Shown piece by piece: positions 52,743-63,362 of a stretch of DNA of 64,000 nucleotides. The stretch's first letter is position 1. Every line of letters starts with the position of its first letter. Origin of the DNA: Barrientosiimonas humi (GTDB lineage Bacteria; Actinomycetota; Actinomycetes; Actinomycetales; Dermatophilaceae); assembly GCF_006716095.1 (NCBI RefSeq), contig NZ_VFOK01000001.1, forward strand, positions 1,953,375-2,017,374. Reading direction: 5' to 3'. The notes under the pieces were generated by a model. That model was not told where the DNA came from, made no database searches, and was given only the letters and a program-made list of their open reading frames with translations. Made by a program: the position numbers and the translations under genes.

Positions 52743-53843
52743 GGGAGCCGCGGCCGCGCCCACCGGCCGGCCGCGCAGCACGACCTGCCGGGGCCGCTTG
52801 AGCTCAGTGAGGTCTTCGCGCGGATCCGACTGATACACAACCAGATCCGCGCTCTCGCCCTCCTCGAGCCCTGGCCGCCCGAGCCAGGCGCGAGCCGACC
52901 AGGTCGCCGCCCCGATCGCCTCGGTCGGTGACAGCCCGGCCGTGCCCAGCTCGATGACCTCGTCGGCCACCAGCCCGTGCGGCAGCTGCCCGCCGGCGTC
53001 GGTGCCGCAGAAGATCGGGACGCCGGCCTCGTGCGCGGCGGCGACGACGGCGTACCGCGTCTGGAAGAGGCGCTCCATGTGGTCGGCGTAGGTGGGGAAC
53101 TTGGGCCGCCCCGCCTCGGCGAACGAGGGGAAGTTGGCGATGTTGACCAGCGTCGGCACGATGCCGATGCCACGGTCGGCGAAGGTCTGGATGCTGTCCT
53201 CCTGCAGCCCGGTCGCGTGCTCGATGCAGTCGATGCCGGCGTCGGCCAGGTCGCGCAGCGACTGCTCGCCGAAGCAGTGCGCGGTGACCCGGGCACCCTC
53301 CTCGTGCGCCGCGTCGATGGCCGGGCGCAGCGCCTCGGCCGGCCAGCAGACCCCGAGGTCGCCGGTCTCCCGGTCGATCCAGTCGCCGACGAGCTTGACC
53401 CAGCCGTCGCCGCGGCGGGCCTCGTGCCGCACGTACGCCACGAGGTCCTCCGGCTCGATCTCGTGCGCCAGCCCCTTGATGTAGCGCCGGGTCCGGGCGA
53501 TGTGCCGACCGGCCCGGATCAGCCGGGGCATGTCGTCGCGCTCGTGCATCCAGGAGGTGTCGACCGGGCTGCCCGCGTCGCGCAGCAGCAGCGCGCCGGC
53601 GTCGCGGTCGGTGATCGCCTGGGGCTCGGCCTGGGTGTCGTCGATGCCGTGCTCGGGGTCCATGCCCACGTGGCAGTGCGCGTCGACCAGGCCGGGCAGC
53701 ACCCACCCCTCGACCGTCTGCACCTCGTGGCCCGCTCCGGTGGGCCGCTCGAAGGTCACCCGGCCGTCGACGACCCACAGATCCGAGCGGATGTCGTCGA
53801 CGCCGACCATGATCCGGCCACGCACGTGCAGCACGGTTGCCAT
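52740..53843 (-). CDS. Amidohydrolase family protein
   Basis: A 367-residue amidohydrolase-superfamily protein. The metal-binding HxH is in LVDAHCHVGMD, further ligands in VTAHCFGEQ, CIEHATGLQ and FCGTDAGGQLPHG. The WVLPGLVDAHCH start and the DPREDL end match imidazolonepropionase/aryldialkylphosphatase-like cytosine-deaminase relatives. The substrate is not readable. The ATG 53843 has TACGGT 7 nt upstream; GTG 53852 is an alternative. Confidence 0.8.
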   Translation of the reverse strand: MATVLHVRGRIMVGVDDIRSDLWVVDGRVTFERPTGAGHEVQTVEGWVLPGLVDAHCHVGMDPEHGIDDTQAEPQAITDRDAGALLLRDAGSPVDTSWMHERDDMPRLIRAGRHIARTRRYIKGLAHEIEPEDLVAYVRHEARRGDGWVKLVGDWIDRETGDLGVCWPAEALRPAIDAAHEEGARVTAHCFGEQSLRDLADAGIDCIEHATGLQEDSIQTFADRGIGIVPTLVNIANFPSFAEAGRPKFPTYADHMERLFQTRYAVVAAAHEAGVPIFCGTDAGGQLPHGLVADEVIELGTAGLSPTEAIGAATWSARAWLGRPGLEEGESADLVVYQSDPREDLTELKRPRQVVLRGRPVGAAAAP

Positions 53844-53850
53844 GCGCGTC

Positions 53851-53856
53851 ACCGTA
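53851..53856 (-). promoter_or_regulatory. -10-like hexamer for the amidohydrolase gene
   Basis: Minus-strand TACGGT, 7 nt, then ATG at 53843; same hexamer and spacing as at 27899. Confidence 0.4.
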
Positions 53857-53900
53857 TCCGGCCGGCGCGCAGACCGGGTGCGCCCGCCGCGGCCGAGGCC

Positions 53901-55448
53901 TCAGACGTCGACCAGCACCAGGTGCGGCCCGGGCTCGGCGAAGGCGGTCGCGAGCGCCTGGTCCAGCTCGTCGCGGGTCGCGGCGGTCTCGACCGGCACG
54001 CCGTAGCCGGTGGCGATCTCGGCCCAGCCGACCGCAGGGTGCTCCGGGGAGGACAGTCGGATCGCACCCTGCGGACGGGGTCTGCCGTCCGCGCTGCGCA
54101 GCTCCTGGTGCCGCGGCTCGGCCGGTCGCGGCCGCGGGATGACCACGGTGACGTCGAGCTCCTCGCGCGCCACGGTCCACAGCGCCGGGGCGGTGTAGTG
54201 CGCGCCCGCCGGTGACTGCACGGCCAGCACCGACCGGTGCGGCGCAGCCAGCGCGGCGCCCACGGCGACGGGCAGGCCCTGACCGAGCGGCCCGCCCGGG
54301 GTGCTGAGCAGCGTGTGCGGCGCGGCCGTCGCGGAGGCCTCCGCAACGGCGTCGGCCCAGCGGTCGTCCTCCAGCGACAGCACCGCGTGCTGCGGCAGCC
54401 GCTCGGCGATGGTCTGCGCCGCCGTCGCGGTGTCCCACTCGCGGTGGCCGTCGGCGGCCGGCTGCGGGGCCAGCTGCAGCTGGTGGCGCGGCGGCGGCAA
54501 CGCGTCGACGAGCCGGCCGAGGGCGTCGGCGCACGCGTCGACCGGGCCGCACAGCACGACCATCCGCTCGGCGGACGCACCCGGTGGCAGGCGCTCGGGC
54601 TCGGTGCAGACGCTGGCCGGCGGCGGCGCTCCCACGAGCACCACCAGATCCGCTCGGCGGAGCACGCGGTGTGCTCCCTCGGGCCCGGACGGCAAAAGAG
54701 GCAGGGTCGGCCGTCCGGACCCTCGTTCGGCGAGCGCCGGGGTGGCCTCCGCGTAGCACCGAACGCCAGGACGCCGACCCAGTCGTTCGAGATACGGCAA
54801 GGCCTCCGCCCGCAGGGCGTCGCCACCGACCAGCAGCACCACACGCCCGGCGGAGAAGATCCGCCGCGCGCAGTCGACCACCCGGTCCTCACCGACCGGG
54901 GCCCGGCGCACTCGCTCGGCGAGCACGACGGGAAGCTCTTCGGCCTCCGCCTCCTGGACGTCCACCGGGACGACGAGGGTGGCGGGGCAGCGACCCGACC
55001 GCGCGGCACCCACCGCGTCGATCAGGTCCCACCCGGCGTCGGCGACGCTCTGGGTCGTGGCGTGCCAGCCCGACACCGCCGCCGCGATCGCCTCGAGGGG
55101 GGCCGCACCGCGGGCGTCCCCCGCCGGCTGCGTCGTCGCGTGGTCACCCACGACGGACACGACCGAGGAGTACGCCCGGCGCGCGTGGTGCAGGTTCGGC
55201 GCGGCGTGCGCGAGCCCCGGCCCGCGCATCAGCACCATCGCGGGCCGGCGCGCCACGCGCGCATAGCCGTCCGCGACACCGGTGGCGACGCCCTCGCACA
55301 GAGCCAGCACCGGACGTACGCCGGGCTCGCGGACGAGGGAGCGCACGAGCGGCAGCTCGGCGGCTCCGGGGTGAGTGAGGCACAGCCGCACTCCCTCGTC
55401 GTGGGCGGCGCGGACCAGCAGGTCGGCACCGGTAAGGGTCATCTTCAT
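53901..55448 (-). CDS. Thiamine-diphosphate-enzyme-like protein lacking the GDG...N cofactor motif
   Basis: A 515-residue protein with the three-domain layout of acetolactate synthase/benzoylformate decarboxylase. The N-terminal PYR-type domain keeps the catalytic Glu in LCEGVATGVADGYARV. The middle domain is around 195-330. In the C-terminal PP-type domain the usual GDGxxx...NN is replaced: AVQSPAGAHYTAPALWTVAR has no GDG and no following Asn pair. Binding of ThDP-Mg is therefore doubtful. It is divergent from a LysR regulator, so it may be part of its target set. Start: ATG 55448, or ATG 55442 two codons later. Confidence 0.7.
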   Translation of the reverse strand: MKMTLTGADLLVRAAHDEGVRLCLTHPGAAELPLVRSLVREPGVRPVLALCEGVATGVADGYARVARRPAMVLMRGPGLAHAAPNLHHARRAYSSVVSVVGDHATTQPAGDARGAAPLEAIAAAVSGWHATTQSVADAGWDLIDAVGAARSGRCPATLVVPVDVQEAEAEELPVVLAERVRRAPVGEDRVVDCARRIFSAGRVVLLVGGDALRAEALPYLERLGRRPGVRCYAEATPALAERGSGRPTLPLLPSGPEGAHRVLRRADLVVLVGAPPPASVCTEPERLPPGASAERMVVLCGPVDACADALGRLVDALPPPRHQLQLAPQPAADGHREWDTATAAQTIAERLPQHAVLSLEDDRWADAVAEASATAAPHTLLSTPGGPLGQGLPVAVGAALAAPHRSVLAVQSPAGAHYTAPALWTVAREELDVTVVIPRPRPAEPRHQELRSADGRPRPQGAIRLSSPEHPAVGWAEIATGYGVPVETAATRDELDQALATAFAEPGPHLVLVDV

Positions 55449-55483
55449 CGCACCTATGAGTGTCGTCCTCACCCCCGCGTTCT

Positions 55484-55500
55484 GGAAAGCAGATGTTTCC
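55484..55500. promoter_or_regulatory. Inverted repeat in the ThDP-like/LysR intergenic region
   Basis: GGAAA-GCAGATG-TTTCC, a perfect 5-7-5 dyad, with a further TTTCC at 55506-55510. LysR regulators often bind a similar dyad between divergent genes. Binding is inferred. Confidence 0.4.
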
Positions 55501-55565
55501 GCTGGTTTCCATCGACTGCAGCGATGCCTGGTGCGCCGGGCCGCCGGACGCAGGATCATGCCAGG

Positions 55566-56477
55566 GTGAGCGAGGAGATCGGCTTCACGCTGATCCAGCT
55601 CGACCACTTCGTCGCGGTGGCCGAGTTCGGCAGCGTCAGCGGCGCCGCGCAGCAGCTGCACGTCTCGCAGTCGGCGCTGTCCGCGAGCGTGATGAAGCTC
55701 GAGCAGCACCTGGGCGTCCAGCTGCTCATCCGCAGCCCGTCGCGCCGGGTGACCCTCTCCCCCGACGGGCACGCCTTCCTCGCCGACGCGCGCAGCATGC
55801 TGCGCCAGGCCCGCGACGTGACCGCCGGCGCCCGCGCGGCAGGGTCGGCCGAGAGCGGCACCCTGTCGCTGGGCTGCTTCCTGCCGCTGGCACCCGTGTG
55901 CGTGCCGAAGGTGATGCACGAGCTGCGGCGGCGCGGGCTGGACATCCACCTCGACCTGATCGAGGGCGACGTGGACACGCTGCACCGCGCCGTCGTGACG
56001 GGCACCTGCGAGGTGGCCCTGAGCTATCTGCTCCGGCCGCTGACCGGCGTGGAGTTCGAGATCGTGCGCGACATGCGCTTCCACGCGATCGTCGCGGCGG
56101 GACACCCGCTGGCCGAGCGCGGCGAGGTCACCCTCGCGGAGCTGAGCCAGTTCCCGTGGATCCGGTTCAACATCCCCGAGTCGGTGCAGGTCATGGAGCT
56201 GCTGATGCTCGAGGCGGGCATCTCGGTCACCTCGTCGATGACCTCGACCAGCATCGCCACGATCCGCAGCCTGGTCGGCGCGTCCGACGGGTTCGCGCTG
56301 CTCACCATGCCCTGGGCCACCGAGCTCACCGCGGCCGGCGACCGGGTCGTGCGGCTGGAGATCTGCGACGCCGGGTCGCGGCTGAAGATGGGCCTGATCA
56401 CCGCGCCGGGGCGCCACCCGAGCCGGCGCACCGAGCTGCTGAAGGAAGCGCTGCGCACCGCCGCCCTGAGCCTGTGA
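55566..56477 (+). CDS. LysR-family transcriptional regulator
   Basis: A 303-residue protein: N-terminal winged helix (about 8-65, AEFGSVSGAAQQLHVSQSALS) and a substrate-binding domain (about 95-295). This is standard length for the family. The GTG start at 55566 has GATCAT 6 nt upstream and fits the helix-turn-helix start. LysR proteins usually regulate the divergent gene, here the ThDP-like gene at 55448. Confidence 0.88.
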   Translation: MSEEIGFTLIQLDHFVAVAEFGSVSGAAQQLHVSQSALSASVMKLEQHLGVQLLIRSPSRRVTLSPDGHAFLADARSMLRQARDVTAGARAAGSAESGTLSLGCFLPLAPVCVPKVMHELRRRGLDIHLDLIEGDVDTLHRAVVTGTCEVALSYLLRPLTGVEFEIVRDMRFHAIVAAGHPLAERGEVTLAELSQFPWIRFNIPESVQVMELLMLEAGISVTSSMTSTSIATIRSLVGASDGFALLTMPWATELTAAGDRVVRLEICDAGSRLKMGLITAPGRHPSRRTELLKEALRTAALSL

Positions 56478-56511
56478 CCCCCCGAGCGCCGCGCGCGCCG
56501 GCCTGCCTCGC

Positions 56512-57300
56512 TCAGCCGGCCGAGAGGAACTGCCGCATCGCCGCGGTGAAGATCGCCGGCTGCTCGGAGTGCAGCCAGTGCCCGGCGCCCTTGACCGTGA
56601 TCAGCCGGGTGCGCGGGAAGTATCCGCGCATCGCGTCGCCGAACTCCGGTCGTACATAACGAGACTCGGCGCCCGCGAGCCACAGCACCGGCCCGTCGTA
56701 CGTCCTCCCCGGCTCGATCTCGTCGGCCGGCCAGCCCGCGAGGTCGGCGAGCGAGTCGCCCAGCAGCTGCAGGTTCATCTGCCAGCGGAAACCGCCGTCG
56801 TCGTCGCGCCGCAGGTTCTGCAGCAGGAAGGCCCGGATGGTCGCCTCGGGGACGTACGGCGCCAGCAGCTCGTCCGCCTCGGCGCGACCGCTGAGCCGGT
56901 CCAGCGGCAGGGAACGCATGCCGGCGACGTAGTCCTCGAAGACGGTGCGCCCGCGATACGCGACCGGGGACATGTCGACCACGGTGAGCCGGTCGACCAG
57001 CTCGGGCCGACGCAGCGCGAGCAGCATCGCGGTCTTGGCCCCCATCGAGTGCCCGACCAGCGCCCACCGCTCGTCGCCGCCGACGCTCGCGAGCGCCTCG
57101 GCGACCTGGTCGGCCATGCCGACGTAGGAGAAGGAGGTCGACCAGGGCGAGCGGCCGTGGTCGGGCAGGTCGATCAGCGTGACGCGGTGGTCGGAGGCGA
57201 GCTCCTTGGCCATCTGGGTGAAGTTCTTGCCCTGCCCGAAAAGCCCGTGGCAGAAGGCAACTCGCGGCCCTGCCTCCCCGAGCGAGGTCGTGTGCAGCAC
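56512..57300 (-). CDS. Alpha/beta-fold hydrolase
   Basis: A 262-residue protein with the oxyanion FCHGLFGQGKNF, the nucleophile elbow GHSMGAK (Ser near 103), an acid region near 210-215 and the catalytic His in GAGHWLHSEQP. The form resembles YbfF-type esterases/thioesterases. The substrate is unknown. GTG 57300 lies 7 nt after the ffh stop, so it is probably co-transcribed with ffh. Confidence 0.85.
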   Translation of the reverse strand: MLHTTSLGEAGPRVAFCHGLFGQGKNFTQMAKELASDHRVTLIDLPDHGRSPWSTSFSYVGMADQVAEALASVGGDERWALVGHSMGAKTAMLLALRRPELVDRLTVVDMSPVAYRGRTVFEDYVAGMRSLPLDRLSGRAEADELLAPYVPEATIRAFLLQNLRRDDDGGFRWQMNLQLLGDSLADLAGWPADEIEPGRTYDGPVLWLAGAESRYVRPEFGDAMRGYFPRTRLITVKGAGHWLHSEQPAIFTAAMRQFLSAG

Positions 57301-57307
57301 CGCCGGG

Positions 57308-58930
57308 TCAGTCCTTGCGGTCGAGGAACTTCTCGAACCCCTTGGGCAGCTTCAGGTCGCTGAGGTCCTGCTCGCCCTGCTGGTCGCCGAGGTCGCCGAA
57401 CGCGCTGCCCATCGCCGCGGCGCGGGCCCGCTCGGCCTTCTCGGCCGCCGCCTTCTCCTGCTGGGCGCGCTTGGCGGGGTTGCCGCTCTTGCCCTTCTTC
57501 TTGGGCTGCTGCTTGCCGCGCTTGGGGCCGCCGCCACCCGGGGCGCCGCCGGGCATCCCCGGCATGCCGGGCATCCCGCCACCGCCGCGGCGCATCTGAC
57601 GCATCATCTTCTGCGCGCCCTGGAAGCGCTCGAGCAGCTGGTTGACCTCGGAGACGGTGACTCCGGAGCCCTTGGCGATGCGCGCCCGGCGCGAACCGTT
57701 GATCTGCTTGGGGTGGCTGCGCTCGAACGGGGTCATCGAGCGCACCATCGCCTCGACCCGGTCGAACTCCTTCTCGTCGAGCGCGTTGAGCTGGTCGCGC
57801 ATCTGCCCCATGCCGGGCATCATCCCGAGCAGCGACTTCAGGTTGCCCATCTTCTTGATGGCCGCCATCTGCTCGAGGAAGTCGGTGAAGGTGAAGTCCT
57901 CCTCGGCCATGAACTTGCGGTGCATCTCGGCCGCCTGCTGGCGGTCGAAGGCCCGCTCGGCCTGCTCGATGAGGGTGAGCACGTCGCCCATGTCGAGGAT
58001 GCGCGAGGCCATCCGGTCGGGGTGGAAGACCTCGATGTCCTTGACCTGCTCGCCGACCGAGGCGTACATGATCGGGCGGCCGGTGACCGAGGCGACCGAA
58101 AGGGCCGCACCACCGCGGGCGTCACCGTCGAGCTTGGACAGCACGACGCCGGTGAAGTCGACGCCGTCCTGGAACGCGTGGGCGGTGTCGACCGCGGCCT
58201 GACCGATCATCGCGTCGATGACGAACAGCACCTCGTCGGGCTGCACCGCGTCGCGGATGTCGCGCGCCTGCTCCATGAGGTTCTCGTCGACGGCGAGGCG
58301 ACCGGCGGTGTCGATGATGACGATGTCGTAGCCGCGCAAGGTCGCCTGACCGACGCCGGCCCGGGCCACCGCGACCGGGTCGCCGAACGAGCGGGTGCCC
58401 TCGCCCGACTCGGTGACCGCGTCGTGCCCGCCCACGTTGCCGCGCTCGGGCGCGAAGCTCAGCACGCCGGCCCGGTCGGCGACGACCTCGAGCTGGGTGA
58501 CGGCGTTGGGGCGCTGCAGGTCGGCCGCGACCAGCAGCGGGTAGTGCCCCTGGTCCTTGAGCAGCTTGCCGAGCTTGCCGGCGAAGGTCGTCTTTCCCGA
58601 CCCCTGCAGGCCGGCGAGCATGATCACCGTCGGCGGCTTCTTGGCGAAGGTGAGCTGGCGGGTCTCGCCGCCGAGCACCCGGATCAGCTCGTCGTTGACG
58701 ATCTTGACGACCTGCTGGCCGGGGTTCAGCGCCTGGCTGACCTCGGCGCCGAGGGCCCGCTCGCGGATGCCGCGGGTGAACTCCTTGACGACCGGGAGCG
58801 CGACGTCGGCGTCGAGCAGCGCCATCCGGATGTCGCGGATGGTGGCGTTGACGTCGGACTCGCTGAGACGCCCCTTGCCGCGCAGGTTCTTGAAGGTCGC
58901 GGTCAGGCGATCGGACAGGCTGGTGAACAC
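57308..58930 (-). CDS. ffh: Signal recognition particle protein Ffh
   Basis: A 540-residue GTPase: N domain (about 1-90), G domain with LAGLQGSGKTT, DTAGRLAVDENLM, TKLDGDARGGAAL, then the Met-rich M domain (about 330-450) and a Gly/Met/Pro-rich tail (GGGGMPGMPGMPGG) plus a Lys-rich end. It binds 4.5S RNA and ribosomes to target membrane proteins, with FtsY. GTG 58930 has TAACCT 7 nt upstream. Confidence 0.96.
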   Translation of the reverse strand: MFTSLSDRLTATFKNLRGKGRLSESDVNATIRDIRMALLDADVALPVVKEFTRGIRERALGAEVSQALNPGQQVVKIVNDELIRVLGGETRQLTFAKKPPTVIMLAGLQGSGKTTFAGKLGKLLKDQGHYPLLVAADLQRPNAVTQLEVVADRAGVLSFAPERGNVGGHDAVTESGEGTRSFGDPVAVARAGVGQATLRGYDIVIIDTAGRLAVDENLMEQARDIRDAVQPDEVLFVIDAMIGQAAVDTAHAFQDGVDFTGVVLSKLDGDARGGAALSVASVTGRPIMYASVGEQVKDIEVFHPDRMASRILDMGDVLTLIEQAERAFDRQQAAEMHRKFMAEEDFTFTDFLEQMAAIKKMGNLKSLLGMMPGMGQMRDQLNALDEKEFDRVEAMVRSMTPFERSHPKQINGSRRARIAKGSGVTVSEVNQLLERFQGAQKMMRQMRRGGGGMPGMPGMPGGAPGGGGPKRGKQQPKKKGKSGNPAKRAQQEKAAAEKAERARAAAMGSAFGDLGDQQGEQDLSDLKLPKGFEKFLDRKD

Positions 58931-58937
58931 GGGCCCC

Positions 58938-58943
58938 AGGTTA
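58938..58943 (-). promoter_or_regulatory. -10-like hexamer for ffh
   Basis: Minus-strand TAACCT, 7 nt, then GTG at 58930, inside the 34-bp gap after glnD. Confidence 0.4.
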
Positions 58944-58964
58944 ACTGCCGGTGCGGGTCTCGCC

Positions 58965-61352
58965 CTATCCGACGGCCCCCGGGCGGGTGCCGTCGCAGGC
59001 GTCGATCAGCGCCGCGATGGCCCGAGCCACCTGCGGCGGGTCGATCGTGAGCCCCTGGGCGCCGGTGACGTAGAACGTGTCGAGCGTCTGCCCGGCGTAC
59101 GTCGCCACGTGCGCCGAGCGCACCACCAGCCCGAGCCGGGTCATGGTCAGGCCGATGTCGCGCAGCAGGCCGGGCCGGTCGGCGGCCCGCACCTCGATGA
59201 CGGTGGCGTCGTCGGACGCGCCGGGCTCGACGGTCGCGCGCGTGGGGCGTACGTCCGCGGCCGGCTCTCCCGAGCCCTCGCCCTGCCGCCCGAGCCCGCG
59301 CAGCGGCCCCCGGTCGCCGCCGGCCAGCCGGCGCAGGTCGCGCGCGAGGTCGGCTGCGGCCGGCAGCTCGCCGGCGGGTGCCTCGACGTGCCAGACGTCG
59401 ACCGCCGTCTCCTCCACGGTGCGCAGCCGGGCGGACCGCACGACCAGGCCGTGCGCGGCCAGCAGCCCCGCGGTGTCGGCGAACAGGCCCATCCGGTCGC
59501 GGTCGACGACCTCGACGCGGGCACCGCCCTCGACGGGCACGACCGCGACGTGCGCCTCCCCCACGAGCAGCCGCTCCATGACCTGCGGGGTGAGCAGCTC
59601 CTCGGCGCCGCCCGGCTCGGTGCGCAGGGCTCGCCGGCCGGCGAGGCTGTCGCGGGCGAGCGTGCTGAGGTCCTGGACCAGCCGGGCGCGCCAGCTGGTC
59701 CAGGCGCTGGGCCCGGCGGCGACGGCGTCGGCCTCGGTCAGTGCCCGCAGCTGCTCCAGCAGCTCGGGCCGCTCCTCGACCACCGCCACGAGCTCGCGCA
59801 CGGTGCTCGGGTCCTGCGGGTCGCGTCGGGTGGCGAGGTCCACCAGAGCCAGGTGCTGGCGTACGAGCAGCTCGACGGCCGCGACGTCGTCGGGGCCGAA
59901 GCCCATCCGCCGGGCGATCGAGGCGGCGACGGGCGCGCCCTCGACCGCGTGGTCGTGCACGCCGGCGATCTTGCCGATGTCGTGCAGCAGCGCGGTGACG
60001 AGCAGCAGGTCCGGGCGGTCGACGTCGCGCCGGCGCGCGGCGGCCTCGACGACGGTCTCGACCAGGTGCCGGTCGACGGTGTGCCGGTGCACCGGGCTGC
60101 GCTGCGGGCGGCTCGAGACGGCCTTCCACTCCGGGATCCACTGCGCGATCACGCCGGCCAGGTCGAGGGCCTCCCACACCTGCACCAGCCCGGGTCCGCT
60201 CGCGAGCAGGTCGACGAACGCCGCCCGCTGCGCCTCGCTCCACGGCTGCGGGAGCGGCGCCAGGTCGCGGGTGAGGTTGCGCACCGTGACGGGCGCGAGC
60301 GGCAGGTTGCGCCGGGCCGCGGCCGCCGCCGCGCGCATCAGCAGCAGCTGGTCACCGGGCGGGGTGCGCCGGCCGAGCACGACCTCCCCGTCGTGCTCGA
60401 AGAGCCCGAAACCCAACGGCCGCAACGTCGGTCGACGCGGACCCACCCGCAGGGTGCGGGCGCGCTGGGCCTGCGAGGCGCGGCGCAGGGTGGAGTCGAG
60501 CGCGAACGCCACGCCGCGCGCCGAGCGCACGACCTCGGTGAGCAGCGCGTCGGCGTCGGGCAGCCCGAGCAGCGCGGCGGTGGCGTCCTGGTCCTCCCGA
60601 GCGAGCCGGTCGCGGCCCCGGCCGGTCACGACGTGCACGGCGTCGCGCACGTCGAGCAGCCGCTCGTACGCCTCGTCGACCGACCCGTGCGGGCGATCGG
60701 TCAGCCACGCGGCGGTCAGCGACCGCAGGATCGTCATGTCGCGCAGCCCTCCCCTGGCCTCCTTGAGGTCGGGCTCGAGCGCGGTCGTGAGGTCGCCGTG
60801 GCGGGCGTGCCGCAGCCCCACCTGCTCGACCAGCTCGGGCAGCCGCTTGCGGGCGTTGGACCGCCAGTCGTGCGCGACCGACTGCTGCACCGCAGCCGAC
60901 AGCACGGGGTCGCCCGCGACGTGGGCGATGTCGAGCAGGCCCACCGCCGCGCCCAGGTCGTCGGCGGCGACCTTGCGCGACTCGGCGGGCGTGCGCACCG
61001 CGTGGTCCAGGCGCACGCCGGCGTCCCACAGGGGATACCAGACCGCGTCGGCCACGGTGTCGACCTGCTTGCCGCGCACGGTGCGGCCGTCGTGCAGCAG
61101 CACCAGGTCGTAGTCGCTGAGCGGGCCGGCGTCTCCCCGGGCGAGGCTGCCGACGGCGGCCAGGGCGACCCCGGACGTACGCCCTCCGAGCGCGGCCGTG
61201 CACGCCTCGTCGAACAGCCCGGCGGCGTGCCGCAGGCCGAAGCTGCTCACCCGGTCGCGGCGGTCGCGACCCGCGCCGGGACGCGTGAAGTCACGCGTCC
61301 CGGCGAGGTCGAGCCGGTCGGTGGGGCGGTGGCCGGTGCGCAGGTCGTCCAT
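58965..61352 (-). CDS. glnD: [Protein-PII] uridylyltransferase / uridylyl-removing enzyme
   Basis: A 795-residue protein: nucleotidyltransferase domain with VGSLARGDAGPLSDYDLVLL, an HD domain (HRHTVDRHLVETVVEAA and LLHDIGKIAGVHDHA), and two ACT domains at the C-terminus (about 610-690 and 715-780). GlnD modifies PII (glnK) in response to glutamine; in Actinobacteria related enzymes adenylylate it instead. It follows glnK by 15 nt in the amtB-glnK-glnD operon. Confidence 0.95.
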   Translation of the reverse strand: MDDLRTGHRPTDRLDLAGTRDFTRPGAGRDRRDRVSSFGLRHAAGLFDEACTAALGGRTSGVALAAVGSLARGDAGPLSDYDLVLLHDGRTVRGKQVDTVADAVWYPLWDAGVRLDHAVRTPAESRKVAADDLGAAVGLLDIAHVAGDPVLSAAVQQSVAHDWRSNARKRLPELVEQVGLRHARHGDLTTALEPDLKEARGGLRDMTILRSLTAAWLTDRPHGSVDEAYERLLDVRDAVHVVTGRGRDRLAREDQDATAALLGLPDADALLTEVVRSARGVAFALDSTLRRASQAQRARTLRVGPRRPTLRPLGFGLFEHDGEVVLGRRTPPGDQLLLMRAAAAAARRNLPLAPVTVRNLTRDLAPLPQPWSEAQRAAFVDLLASGPGLVQVWEALDLAGVIAQWIPEWKAVSSRPQRSPVHRHTVDRHLVETVVEAAARRRDVDRPDLLLVTALLHDIGKIAGVHDHAVEGAPVAASIARRMGFGPDDVAAVELLVRQHLALVDLATRRDPQDPSTVRELVAVVEERPELLEQLRALTEADAVAAGPSAWTSWRARLVQDLSTLARDSLAGRRALRTEPGGAEELLTPQVMERLLVGEAHVAVVPVEGGARVEVVDRDRMGLFADTAGLLAAHGLVVRSARLRTVEETAVDVWHVEAPAGELPAAADLARDLRRLAGGDRGPLRGLGRQGEGSGEPAADVRPTRATVEPGASDDATVIEVRAADRPGLLRDIGLTMTRLGLVVRSAHVATYAGQTLDTFYVTGAQGLTIDPPQVARAIAALIDACDGTRPGAVG

Positions 61353-61367
61353 GTCAGCCCCGCCGCG

Positions 61368-63094
<1,727 letters not shown>

Positions 63095-63140
63095 GGGCCA
63101 CCACGGTGGGCCCGCGCCGTTTCGCCTCCGCGCGCCTTGT

Positions 63141-63190
63141 GTTACGCCCGTGTTGCGATGCCGCGGATCGTGTTAACGACCTGCAACAGC
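63141..63190. promoter_or_regulatory. Candidate nitrogen-regulator (GlnR-type) sites upstream of amtB
   Basis: On the minus strand GCAAC-N6-GTAAC (63156-63141) resembles the GlnR pattern of GnAAC and GTnAC halves at 11-bp spacing. GTTAAC at 63172-63177 and GCAAC at 63183-63187 add further halves. The position, 47-95 bp before amtB, fits regulation by nitrogen supply. Confidence 0.4.
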
Positions 63191-63237
63191 GGCCGGCTGG
63201 TCCCGGATGGTGGGACGCGGGGCGTCAGGCGAGCCCG

Positions 63238-63303
63238 GCGTACGCCCTCGCGGACCACCGCCGCACCGTGCGCCCCAGCGCACCCCCCGCCGGACCACCG
63301 CCG
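63238..63303. repeat. Dispersed repeat B, copy 2
   Basis: A second copy of the element at 8893-8960: begins GCGTACGCCCTCGCGGACCA, ends GGACCACCGCCG, with about five substitutions in 66 bp. It lies between ftsY and amtB, 60 bp from the ftsY stop. Confidence 0.7.
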
Positions 63304-63362
63304 ACGCGTGACAGGCGAACCAGCCGACCCGGCCCGCTCGCCGGTCGCCGCTCGCTCGGCCC

